Part shown: positions 16,549 through 26,303 of the stretch, in pieces | How positions within the stretch are numbered: position 1 is the stretch's first letter | Layout: each line of letters starts with the position of its first letter | Assembly (NCBI RefSeq): GCF_001402915.1 | Contig: NZ_CP012945.1 | Coordinates: 3,945,501 to 4,009,500 of the forward strand | DNA length: 64,000 bases | Source of the DNA: Devosia sp. A16 | GTDB lineage: Bacteria; Pseudomonadota; Alphaproteobacteria; Rhizobiales; Devosiaceae | Direction: 5' to 3' | Notes under the pieces: generated by a model | Database searches by the model: none | Told to the model about the DNA's origin: nothing | The model's input: the letters and a program-made list of their open reading frames with translations, nothing else | Program-made: the position numbers and the translations under genes

Positions 16549-18852
16549 TCAATATCCGATGATGCCGAACTCGGCCCCCGGCGCCTTCAGTTTGAACTGC
16601 ACGCCGAATGTCACCGAATTGGGGGTTTCGTGGGTCGCCCCGTTGGCCTGCGCAAAGCCGCCGGCGAGGAAGAAGCCGTCGTCATAGATCAGCTCGCCGC
16701 GGGCTTCCAGCCATTCGCTGGCTGCGATGTCCCATGACAGGCTGCCATTGGCCCGCCAGTAGTCGAGCGGCAGCGGCGTGCTGGCGCGCACGGTGACCTC
16801 GTGTTGATCGGCGGTGACGCCGGTCGCCGCGTCGGCCGGCAGGTATACGTAGTCGCTCCCCACCGAGTAGGGGCCGAAGGCATAGCTGCCGCCGACGCCT
16901 GCCCGCGCCACGCGCGGCCCATCGGGATCGACCTGCATCTTGGCGCCCAGGGTCAGCCCTTCATAGGGCGAACCGCGCGCACCCAGGACGACGTACGACG
17001 CATCGTCCTCGAGGCCGCTGCCGATGCCGGTATTGACCGGATCATTGGCGCCGAAGGCGTTGACCCCGGCGAGGCGGAAACTCTGCCCGCCGACGATCTC
17101 GAGCCACTGGCCGCCCGAGAAATTGGCGAGATAGCGCGCGCCGACATTGGCCCTGAGACCGGTCTCCTGCCGGTCGCTGCCGGTGAAGCGGTCATAGGAG
17201 AAGAGGTTGGTGTCATCGAGCACGAAGCTGTGCGCGTTGTCGTTGGTGATCCCCACCAGCGAGGTGTCGCTGCCGCGATAGACCAGTTGTGCGATCGGCT
17301 CGAGCAGATGCGTATCGAGCCCGTTAGCGGCAAACAGCGGCCAGCGGAAATCGACGGCGGCGATCGGGGTCGCCTCGAACAGGAACTGGTCGGCGGGCTC
17401 GCCCGCGCTGAGGGCTGCGCCACTGTCGTAACTGGTGATGTCGGCACGGAGTCCGAGATAGGGGGTCACCACGACACCGCCTGGGGCAATGAGCTGGTTC
17501 TGCCAGCTGAGCTCGCCCGAGGCATGGGTCTTGCTGCCTTCGAAGCCGAAGACGTAGGGAACGCCGCCATAGGACGTCGCGGCGGTCTCGTCACGCTGCA
17601 CGCCGAGCAGGTTGCCGTTGGCGCGCACCTGACCCCATTCGCCGAGGTCGAAATACCCGATGCCGCGGGCGTTGGGCAGCGTCACCGCCTGCTGCGCCTG
17701 AGCGGAGTCGGCGGCGGCCTCGGTGCCGAACTGCCCCAGCTTCAGGAACTGCTGCAGGCGCACATCGGCGTAGAAGTCGCTGCTCAGGTGCGTGGCATAG
17801 ACCTCGTTGGTCACCCAGTCGGCGGTGTTGAAGTCGTAGTCGTCGAAATAGGCCGCGTCGGTAAAGGCACTGTACGACCAGCCGACGGTCCAGTCCGCCA
17901 CCGGCTCAAAGCGTCCCGAACTCTGAATGGCGCCACGCCACTCGCGGTTGCCGATCCCCGAGAAGGCACCCGGATCGAGCTGGTAGATGCCGGACGCCTT
18001 GACGGTGAACGCACCATAGTCGAACCGCTGCTGCCACTCGGCCGCCATCAGGAAGCCCTGGCGCGACATCAGCGACGGCGCCAAGAGGATCTGGGTGTCG
18101 TCGCCGACATTGATGAAGTAGGGCGCGGTGATGCGGGCGCCATACTCGGCCTTGTAGTTGACGCTCGGCAGCAGGAAGCCATTACTCTGCTTGGCGCTGG
18201 GGTCGGGCAGCGACAGCCAGGGCAGCCAAGCCACCGGAACGCCCAGCACCTCCAGCGACGGCTGCTCGAAATAGATCGTCTTGGTCTCGGAGTTCTGGAT
18301 CAGCTTGGCGGCCTTCACCTTCCAGCCGATGCGATTGCCCTTGGCGTCGATGCAGTCGCCGCAGGGCGTGTAGGTCGCCTGGTTGAGCACCGTCTCGAGC
18401 GCGCTCGAATACTGCACGTCGGCGGCCGTGACCCGGGCCCCGTCGGTGGTGGTGAGGGTCAGCGACTGGATGAAGGCCTGCTTCATCCCGCCGGTCACTT
18501 CGATGTTCTGAGCAGTGTATTCGTTGCCGGCCGGATCGCGCAGCTGCACGTTGCCGACGCAGGTCAGGTCGCCGGTCTTTTGTTCGTAGCGCAGGTCCTC
18601 GCAGGCGATCGAGTAGCCTTCGTACTGCATCAGCACACGGCCCTGCGCGCTGATCACGTCGCTGCTGCGGTCGTAGGAGAGTACGTTGGCCTCGACCTTG
18701 GCCGGCGCGCCAGGTTCGGGCAGCGTGGCAAAGAATCCCTCGGGCAGGAACTGCGCGGCCGCCGGCGAGGCAGCCATCAGGGCGAGCGCGAACGCCGCAC
18801 CGAACTGGCGCAGACGCGTCCCCATTCCCCGGTCGCGGCGCATCTTGCTCAC
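16549..18852 (-). CDS. lptD: LPS-assembly outer-membrane protein LptD
   Basis: Protein of 767 residues. The signal peptide (ALALMAASPAAAQ) is followed by an N-terminal jellyroll with the LptA/OstA pattern (VEANVLSYDRSSDVISAQGRV, then GNVQLRDPAGNEYTAQNIEV). A large C-terminal barrel contains PYFINVGDDTQILLAPSLMSRQG, a strongly conserved LptD segment. It inserts LPS in the outer leaflet with LptE. Its ATG overlaps the lptG stop (ATGA), making lptF-lptG-lptD one unit. Confidence 0.96.
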   Translation of the reverse strand: MSKMRRDRGMGTRLRQFGAAFALALMAASPAAAQFLPEGFFATLPEPGAPAKVEANVLSYDRSSDVISAQGRVLMQYEGYSIACEDLRYEQKTGDLTCVGNVQLRDPAGNEYTAQNIEVTGGMKQAFIQSLTLTTTDGARVTAADVQYSSALETVLNQATYTPCGDCIDAKGNRIGWKVKAAKLIQNSETKTIYFEQPSLEVLGVPVAWLPWLSLPDPSAKQSNGFLLPSVNYKAEYGARITAPYFINVGDDTQILLAPSLMSRQGFLMAAEWQQRFDYGAFTVKASGIYQLDPGAFSGIGNREWRGAIQSSGRFEPVADWTVGWSYSAFTDAAYFDDYDFNTADWVTNEVYATHLSSDFYADVRLQQFLKLGQFGTEAAADSAQAQQAVTLPNARGIGYFDLGEWGQVRANGNLLGVQRDETAATSYGGVPYVFGFEGSKTHASGELSWQNQLIAPGGVVVTPYLGLRADITSYDSGAALSAGEPADQFLFEATPIAAVDFRWPLFAANGLDTHLLEPIAQLVYRGSDTSLVGITNDNAHSFVLDDTNLFSYDRFTGSDRQETGLRANVGARYLANFSGGQWLEIVGGQSFRLAGVNAFGANDPVNTGIGSGLEDDASYVVLGARGSPYEGLTLGAKMQVDPDGPRVARAGVGGSYAFGPYSVGSDYVYLPADAATGVTADQHEVTVRASTPLPLDYWRANGSLSWDIAASEWLEARGELIYDDGFFLAGGFAQANGATHETPNSVTFGVQFKLKAPGAEFGIIGY

Positions 18853-19913
18853 GTCCGCCCGTCTTCCCTGTTGAGCAGCACCGTCACTCCGATGACAATC
18901 GCCACCACTGCCGGCCCCGCAACTGCAATGACCGGATGCATCACGCCGGCGCCCCCGGCACGTCCGGCCATCTCGGTCACAACGTAAACCAGGACGCCAA
19001 GGACGATACCATAAAGTACCGCCCCACCATACTTATTGGTTCTTCGATAACCGGCCGTAAATGCGAACGCAATGACCAGCGAGCCACACAGCGTGAGCGG
19101 CAACGCCAACAGGCGCAGGAACCGCGTTTCGGTCTCGGCCCGTTCGCGCGAGTCGCTGAGCCGGGCCGCCAGCGATGCCGCCAGTTCCCACACCGTCATG
19201 TCCTTGACCGAGGCGGTACGGGCCCGCATGTCGCCCGGCGTCCGTACGGTCGGCAGCCGGAAATCGGTTATCGCTTCCGGCATTTCGTTCGAGCGGAAAC
19301 GGGTCGCCTGGGCCATCACCCATTCGCCGCCCACCAGTTCGGCCGTGGGCGCCTCGATCCGGTCGCGCGGCGCATCCATCAGGAACACGTGGATATCGCC
19401 CAAAGCCGTGCCTGACGCGTTCACGTAGCCGGCCTCGAGGATGTAGTGGAGATCGCCCTGTCGCTCGTCGAGCCATAGGGCGCCGGTTCGCCCCACCTCG
19501 CCGCTCGATGTGCCGCTGGGCGACAGTGTGCGGTTGAACTGGATCACGGCAGTATCGACCACCAGCGTGATCACCACGCCGCCCAGAAGCGTGATGGCCA
19601 GCGGGGCGATCATGACCCGCCACACCGATTGCCCCGAAGCCTTGATCACCGTTATCTCGCGCGTCGCCTGCAGGTTCAGCAGGCCCGCAACGGTCCCCAC
19701 GAGGAAAGTCAGCGGCAGCGTGTCGATCAGCCAGCGGGCTGCGGAAAGCACCACGGCCGCCAGCGCCAGCGCCTGGCCGCCGGTTGCCGACAGCGCGGCA
19801 AACCGCGTGGTGTTCAGCGCCTCGACCAGCAGCACGATGCCGAACAGCACCGCAAGCGTCAGTCCGACATTGCTGCCCAGGCGGCGGACGACGATCCAGT
19901 CGATCCGGTTCAT
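18849..19913 (-). CDS. lptG: LPS export permease LptG
   Basis: Protein of 354 residues of the YjgP/YjgQ family. One N-terminal helix is followed by two more (roughly residues 60-120), a periplasmic jellyroll-like domain (about 130-265) and three C-terminal helices. LQATREITVIKASGQSVWRVM is the coupling-helix region that contacts LptB, and RRTNKYGGAVLYGIVLGVLVY is a typical C-terminal part. It extracts LPS from the inner membrane with LptF and LptB2. It overlaps both neighbours by 4 bases. Confidence 0.93.
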   Translation of the reverse strand: MNRIDWIVVRRLGSNVGLTLAVLFGIVLLVEALNTTRFAALSATGGQALALAAVVLSAARWLIDTLPLTFLVGTVAGLLNLQATREITVIKASGQSVWRVMIAPLAITLLGGVVITLVVDTAVIQFNRTLSPSGTSSGEVGRTGALWLDERQGDLHYILEAGYVNASGTALGDIHVFLMDAPRDRIEAPTAELVGGEWVMAQATRFRSNEMPEAITDFRLPTVRTPGDMRARTASVKDMTVWELAASLAARLSDSRERAETETRFLRLLALPLTLCGSLVIAFAFTAGYRRTNKYGGAVLYGIVLGVLVYVVTEMAGRAGGAGVMHPVIAVAGPAVVAIVIGVTVLLNREDGRT

Positions 19914-20998
19914 CGGCTATGCACCTCCCGGGGGAGGGGCGCGAAGACCCGCAGCCGGTAGATCAATATTGCCGTCGAGAGCACGATCAGCGTGATTACT
20001 CCGCTGGTCTCGCGGGCCCAGCCGGCGACAGGTGCGTAGGAGGTGACCGCACGCTCGAGCAGCACGATGCCCAGCACGGCGATCTCCACCGGCAGCGCCG
20101 GTTCCTTGCGCCGACCCGACGGGAAGGCGCTGATCGCGGCGACGAACAGGCACAGCGCCAGCACCCGGAAACCGTCGGCGGTACGCTCGGCCACGCGGCG
20201 CAGGGAATCGGCGGGCCATTCCCCCTCGGTCAATCCACGCGTGATGATGCCGTAGGTGCTGAGGTCGCCGCGCCGCTCCCCGGTATCCTCGTCGCCGGTC
20301 AGACGCTCCAGCGCGATGTCGTAGCGCTCGAACGAGATTTCGGAGAACTGCCCATCGGCGGTGCGGTACTGGATCGTGCCGTCCTTGAGCTGCAGCACGT
20401 AGCCGAACTCATCTGCGGTGATCAGGGCCGAGTCGGCGATGTAGGTGCGCCGGGTGTTCTCGTCGCGGCGATCGTCGGCGAAGAACGAGGTGATCTCGCC
20501 ATCCGCCCCACGGCCGCCCACAGTGATCGTCACGCCGTCGCCCAGTTCCGCAAAGCGATTGGGCACCAGCGAGCGTCCCACCAGATCCGCGGCGGCCTGT
20601 GCCTTGATCTGGTTATTCTCGCGGCTTGCCCACGGAGCGACCACGTGCGCCAGCAGCAGCACCAGCAGCGTGCCGATAGCTGCATAGGAGAGGATGGTGC
20701 CGAGCAGGATCGGCAGCCGCTGCGACACGTGGATGATGTGCAGCTCCCGCGAGGCCTGCATCGCGCGTAGCGCCCGGGCCAGCCCGATGGCGAGGCAGAC
20801 ATATAGAAAGGCGATGGAAAGCGGCGGCAACCCCAGGATGGTCTGCCAGAACAGCGTGCCCAGCCCGCGGTCACGCACGGCTCCGACCTCGACGACCCTG
20901 AGCAGTTGCACGAGGTAGAGAATCGTCAATGCGACCCCGAAAAGCGCGGCGGCTTCGGCGGCAAAAAGCCTGAAAAGATAGGTGCCTAGCCGAGTCAT
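19910..20998 (-). CDS. lptF: LPS export permease LptF
   Basis: Protein of 362 residues, YjgP/YjgQ family. It starts MTRLGTYLFRLFAAEAAALFG. The coupling region MQASRELHIIHVSQRLPIL corresponds to that of LptG, and a periplasmic domain is followed by three C-terminal helices. With LptG it forms the permease of the LPS-extracting ABC transporter. The ATG at 20998 is chosen because LptF normally begins with a short basic segment before the first helix; upstream in-frame starts add about 70 unrelated residues. First gene of the lpt operon, divergent from pepA. Confidence 0.93.
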   Translation of the reverse strand: MTRLGTYLFRLFAAEAAALFGVALTILYLVQLLRVVEVGAVRDRGLGTLFWQTILGLPPLSIAFLYVCLAIGLARALRAMQASRELHIIHVSQRLPILLGTILSYAAIGTLLVLLLAHVVAPWASRENNQIKAQAAADLVGRSLVPNRFAELGDGVTITVGGRGADGEITSFFADDRRDENTRRTYIADSALITADEFGYVLQLKDGTIQYRTADGQFSEISFERYDIALERLTGDEDTGERRGDLSTYGIITRGLTEGEWPADSLRRVAERTADGFRVLALCLFVAAISAFPSGRRKEPALPVEIAVLGIVLLERAVTSYAPVAGWARETSGVITLIVLSTAILIYRLRVFAPLPREVHSR

Positions 20999-21222
20999 GC
21001 CTATACGAGTTCCGACGCGCATCCACCCGCCGGACTGCCCCCGGCGAACGAACCGGGCGGACTTTGCCCAGCCTCCCTGAGCTTGGCAAGCCAATCGGGC
21101 GGCGTGGTGGCCGTTGCCCACGAGGTGTTGCGGGATTGACGCGACGGGCGTAGCCACTATCAGTCGAACAACGCCCAGTCGCGGACACGTCCGCCCCCCA
21201 GCCCTCAAGGTGCCCCATCCCC

Positions 21223-22719
21223 ATGCCGAACCGCATCGAGATCAAGACCGCCGCCCTGCCGCCCAAGGCTACCGGGACGCTGGTCGTCTATGTCGCAGAA
21301 GATGCCGTTCCCGCTGGCGCCGCCGCCGACGTCTGGCAGGCGACCGGCCTCGACTGGGTCAGGGTCGCGGCGGCGGCGAACTTCAAGGGCAAGCAGGGTC
21401 AGGTCATCGATCTGCTGGCGCCCACCGGAGTGAAGGCGGACCGTCTGCTGGTCCTGGGGAGCGGCAAGGCCGGGCAGGACGCCGGGCTTTCCGCCTGGAC
21501 CGACCGCGGCGGTTCGCTGGCGGGCAAGCTGCTCGGGCTCAAGGCCGTTAAGGCCGCGGTGCTGCTCGATGAAGCAGGCGTGACGCCGGAGCGCATCGGC
21601 GAACTCGCTGCCGGCCTGCGGCTGCGCGCCTACAAGTTCGATCGCTACAAGCCGGCCAAGGCCGACGACAATGGCGGCGGCACGCTGAGCGTCACGCTGC
21701 ACGTCGACGGGAAGGCTGCCGTCGACAAGGCCATTGCCGATCGCCAGGCCACCGCGGAGGGCACGCTCCTCGCTCGTGACCTTATCCACCTGCCGCCCAA
21801 CGTGCTTGGCACGCTCGAATTCGCGGCCGAAGCCGCCAAGCTTGCCGACCTCGGCGTCGAGATCGAGCAGCTCGACGAGAAGGCCATGCGCAAGCTCGGC
21901 ATGAATGCGCTGCTCGGTGTCGCCCAGGGCTCGGCCCGGCCGCCGCGCCTCGTCGTCATGCGCTGGAACGGCGGCAAGGCGAAGGAGCAGCCGATCGCCT
22001 TCATCGGCAAGGGCGTGGTGTTCGATTCGGGCGGCATCTCGCTGAAGCCCGGCCTCGGCATGGAGGACATGAAGGGCGATATGGGTGGCGCCGCGGCGGT
22101 TACCGGCCTGATGCACGCGCTGGCCGCCCGCAAGGCCAGGGTTAACGCCATCGGCGTCATCGGGCTGGTTGAAAACATGCCGTCGGGCACCGCTTACCGT
22201 CCCGGCGATATCCTCACCGCCATGAGCGGCACCACCATCGAGATCGTCAATACCGACGCCGAAGGGCGCCTGGTCCTCGCCGATGCACTTTGGTACACGC
22301 AGGACCGCTTCAAGCCGAAATTCATGATCAACCTCGCGACCCTGACCGGCGCCATCGGCGTGGCGCTCGGCAACGATCACGCGGGGTTGTTCTCCAACAA
22401 TGACGAACTCTCGGCCAGGCTGCTGGCCGCCGGCCTTGCGACCGGCGAAAAGCTCTGGCGCATGCCGATGGGCGCCGCCTACGACAAGCAGATCGACAGC
22501 CGCTTCGCCGACATCAAGAACTCGGGCGGTCGCCCGGCGGGCTCGATTACCGCGGCGCAGTTCCTCGCCCGCTTTGTCAACGATGTGCCGTGGGCGCACC
22601 TCGATATCGCCGCCGTGGCGCTGGCCTCGCCCAGCACCGAGACCAACACCGCCTGGGCCTCCGGCTTCGGCGTGGCGCTGCTTGATCGGCTGGTGCGCGA
22701 CAATTACGAGGCCAAATGA
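21223..22719 (+). CDS. pepA: Leucyl aminopeptidase (M17 family)
   Basis: Protein of 498 residues. The C-terminal catalytic domain has [16 protein letters not shown] and the metal-binding [14 protein letters not shown] (starting at Asn343), plus EKLWRMPMG. It releases N-terminal amino acids using two metal ions in the cytosol; in E. coli PepA also binds DNA. It is divergent from lptF and starts an operon with the PH-like gene and holC, using ATGA overlaps. Placement opposite lptF-lptG is conserved in many gram-negatives. Confidence 0.97.
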   Translation: MPNRIEIKTAALPPKATGTLVVYVAEDAVPAGAAADVWQATGLDWVRVAAAANFKGKQGQVIDLLAPTGVKADRLLVLGSGKAGQDAGLSAWTDRGGSLAGKLLGLKAVKAAVLLDEAGVTPERIGELAAGLRLRAYKFDRYKPAKADDNGGGTLSVTLHVDGKAAVDKAIADRQATAEGTLLARDLIHLPPNVLGTLEFAAEAAKLADLGVEIEQLDEKAMRKLGMNALLGVAQGSARPPRLVVMRWNGGKAKEQPIAFIGKGVVFDSGGISLKPGLGMEDMKGDMGGAAAVTGLMHALAARKARVNAIGVIGLVENMPSGTAYRPGDILTAMSGTTIEIVNTDAEGRLVLADALWYTQDRFKPKFMINLATLTGAIGVALGNDHAGLFSNNDELSARLLAAGLATGEKLWRMPMGAAYDKQIDSRFADIKNSGGRPAGSITAAQFLARFVNDVPWAHLDIAAVALASPSTETNTAWASGFGVALLDRLVRDNYEAK

Positions 22720-23279
22720 CCGGCACGCTGCCCGCCCTGCCGCTGGTCGCCAATCCCTCGCGGCTGTGGCTGCCGCCCGTCGCGGCGATCGCCCTGTTCG
22801 CCGGATTGGTGGCGCTCTTACCCAGCCTGCTGCTGCTCATGAGTCTGGTCGGCCTGCTCGGCATGCACCCCAGCGTCGAGCTGACGCTCCTGGCCTTGCC
22901 CACGCTTGCGGTGGCGGTGTTCTTCCTCGCCGTGGCCAGCGTGGTGATCGGCGACCTGAGGCTCAAACGCCCGGTGCTGACCATCGATGAGCAGGGCGTC
23001 TTCGACCGGCGCGTCACCGATGCGCCGATCGCCTGGATCGAGGTGGCGGAAGTCGCCTCGGCCCCCGGCGGCGGTGGCGTGCTGCTCGCGCTGAAGACGC
23101 CGCGCGAGACCCGCCTCAGCCCCTATCGTGCCGGCACTGCCGGGTTTCGGCAACCCGCCGCCGGTCTCGCCAACATTCCGGTGCGCGCCATGGATCGGCC
23201 GGCGCAGCTGCTCGCCGACACCTTGACCGCGCTGGCCCTCCGCCATGGCGCCGTGCCGCCCGCCGAGGAGGCTGCATGA
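22716..23279 (+). CDS. PH-like membrane-anchored protein (STM3941-like), paralogue of the 6074 gene
   Basis: Protein of 187 residues with two N-terminal transmembrane helices (about 22-50 and 60-85). The soluble part contains [25 protein letters not shown], closely parallel to the DLVGIFDRR and WVDILSV segments of the protein at 6074. A proline-rich C-terminal region continues the domain. It overlaps pepA and holC by 4 bases on each side, so the three are translationally coupled. Function unknown; a membrane scaffold is one guess. Confidence 0.75.
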   Translation: MTGTLPALPLVANPSRLWLPPVAAIALFAGLVALLPSLLLLMSLVGLLGMHPSVELTLLALPTLAVAVFFLAVASVVIGDLRLKRPVLTIDEQGVFDRRVTDAPIAWIEVAEVASAPGGGGVLLALKTPRETRLSPYRAGTAGFRQPAAGLANIPVRAMDRPAQLLADTLTALALRHGAVPPAEEAA

Positions 23280-23722
23280 CCGAGATCCTGTTCTATCATC
23301 TCGAAAGCCAACCGCTCGAGCGCGTGCTGCCGGTGCTGCTCGAAAAGTCGCTGGAACGCGGCTGGAGCGTGGTCGTCGAGACCGGCAGCGAGGAGCGGGC
23401 GCGGCTGCTCGACGACATGCTGTGGACCTATCGCGACGACAGCTTTCTGCCGCACTCGCTGGCCGGAGGCGACGCCGATCACCTGCAGCCGGTGCTGATC
23501 ACCACGCGTCCGCACAATCCCAACAATGCCGAAGTGCGCTTTTTCGTCGACCGCGCCGTGCCGCAATCGGGCGAAGGCTACCAGCGCATCGTCTTCATGT
23601 TCTCAGGCCACGACCCCGACGCGGTGACCGAAGCGCGAGCCGCCTGGAAGGCGCTGCGCGACGGCAACGAAGTCACCTACTGGCAGCAGGACGGCAACGG
23701 CAGGTGGACCAAGAAAGGGTAG
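23276..23722 (+). CDS. holC: DNA polymerase III chi subunit
   Basis: Protein of 148 residues. It starts [32 protein letters not shown] and has RARLLDDMLWTYRDDSFLPHSLAGG, followed by MFSGHDPDAV; together these are characteristic of chi. It links the clamp loader to single-stranded DNA-binding protein. pepA-holC proximity is common in Proteobacteria. The intervening PH-like gene is less usual. It is followed by the 129-bp repeat element. Confidence 0.94.
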   Translation: MTEILFYHLESQPLERVLPVLLEKSLERGWSVVVETGSEERARLLDDMLWTYRDDSFLPHSLAGGDADHLQPVLITTRPHNPNNAEVRFFVDRAVPQSGEGYQRIVFMFSGHDPDAVTEARAAWKALRDGNEVTYWQQDGNGRWTKKG

Positions 23723-23735
23723 GCAAGCTGCCGGC

Positions 23736-23864
23736 AGACGACCCCCTCCCGGCCTCCCCCACAAGGGGGGAGGTGAAGGGTCCAGGCTCTGTCTTCGATC
23801 GTGCCGGCACACCGGCGGGCACCTCCCCCCTTGTGGGGGAGGATGGGAGGGGGCCGTCTCTCTC
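23736..23864. repeat. 129-bp inverted-repeat element, copy B
   Basis: It has the same architecture as the copy at 14204 but is inverted. The outer arms begin AGACGACCCCC and end GGCCGTCTCTC. Each arm contains a CCTCCCCCACAAGGGGGG-type hairpin, and the centre carries GGCTCTGTCTTCGATCGTGC, complementary to the copy A centre. It lies between the convergent holC and cupin genes. Confidence 0.85.
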
Positions 23865-23896
23865 AGTCGGGAGTCCACCCGGTTGAGCGACGCGCC

Positions 23897-24325
23897 TCAA
23901 CCCGGCTCCCAACCCGGTTCCGCCTGCTCGAACTTGGAGAACTGGAACCCGGGCGCGACGGTGCAGCCGACCAGCGTCCAGTCGCCGAGACAGGCGGCGC
24001 GCTGCCAGGCATTGCCGGGGATCACCAGTTGCGGCCGTTCGCCGGCCATCAGATCGTTCCCCAGTGCGTGTTCGCTGACGCGCTTGCCGTCGCGCGAGAT
24101 ATCGAGCCGCATCGGTGCACCGGCATACCAGTGCCACACCTCGACCGAGTCCACCCGGTGCCAGGCGCCGGTCTGCCGGTTGCTCAGCAGGTAGTAGATC
24201 AGCGTCGAGTGCGGCCGGCCGCTGCCGTTGGGGGCATCGGCGAAGGTCTGCTTGTAGAAGCCGCCTTCGGGATGCGGCTCCATGCCGAGCAGCGCCACCA
24301 CTTCGCTGGCCGTCATCGCCTTCAT
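23897..24325 (-). CDS. Cupin domain protein (DUF985)
   Basis: Protein of 142 residues. The DUF985 pattern is clear: VALLGMEPHPEGGFYKQTF, STLIYYLLSN, WHRVDSVEVWHWYAGAPM, VIPGNAWQRA and GCTVAPGFQFSKFE. The fold is a single-domain cupin; the conserved His/Glu residues could hold a metal. No substrate is known for this family. Its ATG overlaps the stop of the upstream ABC-F gene by 4 bases, so the two are co-expressed. Confidence 0.88.
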   Translation of the reverse strand: MKAMTASEVVALLGMEPHPEGGFYKQTFADAPNGSGRPHSTLIYYLLSNRQTGAWHRVDSVEVWHWYAGAPMRLDISRDGKRVSEHALGNDLMAGERPQLVIPGNAWQRAACLGDWTLVGCTVAPGFQFSKFEQAEPGWEPG

Positions 24326-26208
24326 GCCTGGGCCTTCTCAGCCTGCTCGAGTTCTTCGCTCAGCGCCAGCCAGGTTTCCTCGATCCGCGCGATCTCGCCT
24401 TCGAAGCGCGCCTTGTCCTTGCCGAGCAGGATCACCCGCTCGGGGGCCCCGTCATAGCTCTTGGGGTCGGCGAGGAAGCCATCCACCCGCGCCAGCTCGG
24501 TGCGCAGCCGACCGAGCTTGTGTTCGAGATCCTTGATCGATCTGCGCAGCGGCGCGACTTCGGCGCGCTTCGCCGCGGCGTCCTGCCGGGCCGCCTTGCG
24601 GTCCTCGACCACCGGCGCCGCATCCTTCTTGCCGGCCTTGCCGTTGCTGCTGGACGTCAACAGGCGCTGGTAAGTATCGAGATCCTCGTCGAATTCCTCG
24701 ATCGTGCCGTTCTGCGCGATCCACAGCTTGTCCACCGTCGCGTCGATCAGGTGGCGATCGTGGCTGATGATCAGCACGGCGCCCGAATAATCGTTGAGTG
24801 CCGCCACCAGCGCATCGCGACTGTCGATGTCGAGGTGGTTGGTCGGCTCGTCGAGGATCAGCATGCCCGGCCCGTTGAAGGTGATGAGCCCCAGCAGCAG
24901 GCGCGCGCGCTCGCCACCCGACAGGTTCTTCACCTTGGTGTCCATGCGTGAGGTGGTGAGCCCCATCTGCGCCACGCGCGAGCGGCGCTTGGCTTCGCTG
25001 TCATAGGGCATCAGGTCGATGACGTGCTCGAACGGCGTCTGCTCCGGCTTCAGCTTGTCGAGCTGGTGCTGGGCGAAGTAGGCGATCTCCAGTCCCTTGC
25101 CCTTGCGCATCTCGCCGCCCATCGGCTTGAGGTCGCCCGACAGCAGCTTGGCAAAAGTCGATTTGCCGTTGCCGTTGACGCCGATCAGCGCAATGCGGTC
25201 GTCCGGATCGATCCGGTTGGTGATGTGGCGGAGGATCACCTTGTCGCCGTAGCCGACCGAGACGTTGTCGAAGGTCATCATCGGCGAGGCCGGGACCTTC
25301 TTGGGATCGGGGAAGTTGAACGGCGACGAGCTCTCGTCGAACATCGCTGCCGGCGGCTTCAGCTTGGCGATCATTTTCACGCGCGCCTGCGCCTGCTTGG
25401 CCTTGGTGGCCTTGGCCTTGAAGCGGTCGACGAATTTCTGCAGGTGCGCGATCTGGTCGAGCGTCTTCTCGCGGCTCTTGTTGTTGAGCTCCATCTGCAT
25501 CCGGCGCGTCTCTTCGAACGTGTCGTAGGCGCCCTTGTAGAAGGTGAGCTTGCGGTGCTCGAGATGCGCGATGGAGTTCACCGCCTTGTTCAGCAGGTCA
25601 CGGTCGTGGCTGATCATGAACACGGTATAGGGATAGGTCGCGAGATACTTCTCGAGCCACAGCGTGCCTTCGAGGTCGAGATAGTTGGTCGGCTCGTCCA
25701 GCAGCAGCAGGTCGGGCTGCGAAAACAGTACGCCGGCCAGCGACACGCGCATCCGCCAGCCGCCCGACAGTTCCGAGGTCGGCGCCAATTGCCGGTCCTT
25801 CTCGAAGCCGAGGCCCTTGAGGATCGTCGAGGCGCGCGCCTCGGCGGTATGCGCATCGATTTCGGCCAGCCGGGTGTGAATGTCACCGATCCGGTGCGGA
25901 TCGGTCGCCGTCTCGGCCTCCGCGAGCAGTGCGCTGCGCTCCTTGTCGGCCGACAGCACCACGTCCAGCACGCTGACCTGGCTCGCCGGCGCTTCCTGCG
26001 CCACTGCGCCGATGCGGGCCCGCTTGTTGACCTCGATCGTGCCGCGCTCGGGCGCCAGCTGCCCCTGAATCAACTGGAACAGCGTGGTCTTGCCCGTGCC
26101 GTTCTTGCCGACAAAGCCCGTCTTGCTGCCATCCGGCAGCACGAGATTGGCGTCCTCGAACAGGGCGCGGCCCTGGATGCGGTAAGTGAGATCGGTAATT
26201 GTCAACAT
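24322..26208 (-). CDS. ABC-F family ATPase
   Basis: Protein of 628 residues with two ABC domains and no membrane part. The first has GKNGTGKTT near residue 37 and LSGGWRMRVSLA; the second has GVNGNGKST and LSGGERARLLLG. A charged linker joins them and a C-terminal coiled-coil region contains VAPLRRSIKDLEHKLGRLRTELA. ABC-F proteins act on ribosomes (Uup, EttA, YheS-type) to relieve stalling. The C-terminal coiled coil resembles Uup/YheS rather than EttA. Co-transcribed with the cupin gene. Confidence 0.92.
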   Translation of the reverse strand: MLTITDLTYRIQGRALFEDANLVLPDGSKTGFVGKNGTGKTTLFQLIQGQLAPERGTIEVNKRARIGAVAQEAPASQVSVLDVVLSADKERSALLAEAETATDPHRIGDIHTRLAEIDAHTAEARASTILKGLGFEKDRQLAPTSELSGGWRMRVSLAGVLFSQPDLLLLDEPTNYLDLEGTLWLEKYLATYPYTVFMISHDRDLLNKAVNSIAHLEHRKLTFYKGAYDTFEETRRMQMELNNKSREKTLDQIAHLQKFVDRFKAKATKAKQAQARVKMIAKLKPPAAMFDESSSPFNFPDPKKVPASPMMTFDNVSVGYGDKVILRHITNRIDPDDRIALIGVNGNGKSTFAKLLSGDLKPMGGEMRKGKGLEIAYFAQHQLDKLKPEQTPFEHVIDLMPYDSEAKRRSRVAQMGLTTSRMDTKVKNLSGGERARLLLGLITFNGPGMLILDEPTNHLDIDSRDALVAALNDYSGAVLIISHDRHLIDATVDKLWIAQNGTIEEFDEDLDTYQRLLTSSSNGKAGKKDAAPVVEDRKAARQDAAAKRAEVAPLRRSIKDLEHKLGRLRTELARVDGFLADPKSYDGAPERVILLGKDKARFEGEIARIEETWLALSEELEQAEKAQA

Positions 26209-26303
26209 GGCGCGGCCGATGCATCCGCGGCGCGCGGAATGCGTTACTGGTGAGATAGGTCAAATCGAAGCGACCCAATAGACCGAGAACCCGGAGAAGT
26301 CCA

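Noticed and set aside
16801-18987. A 728-residue open frame on the plus strand opposite lptD
   Set aside because: Same reason: lptD on the minus strand is unmistakable and the plus-strand frame has no recognisable motif.
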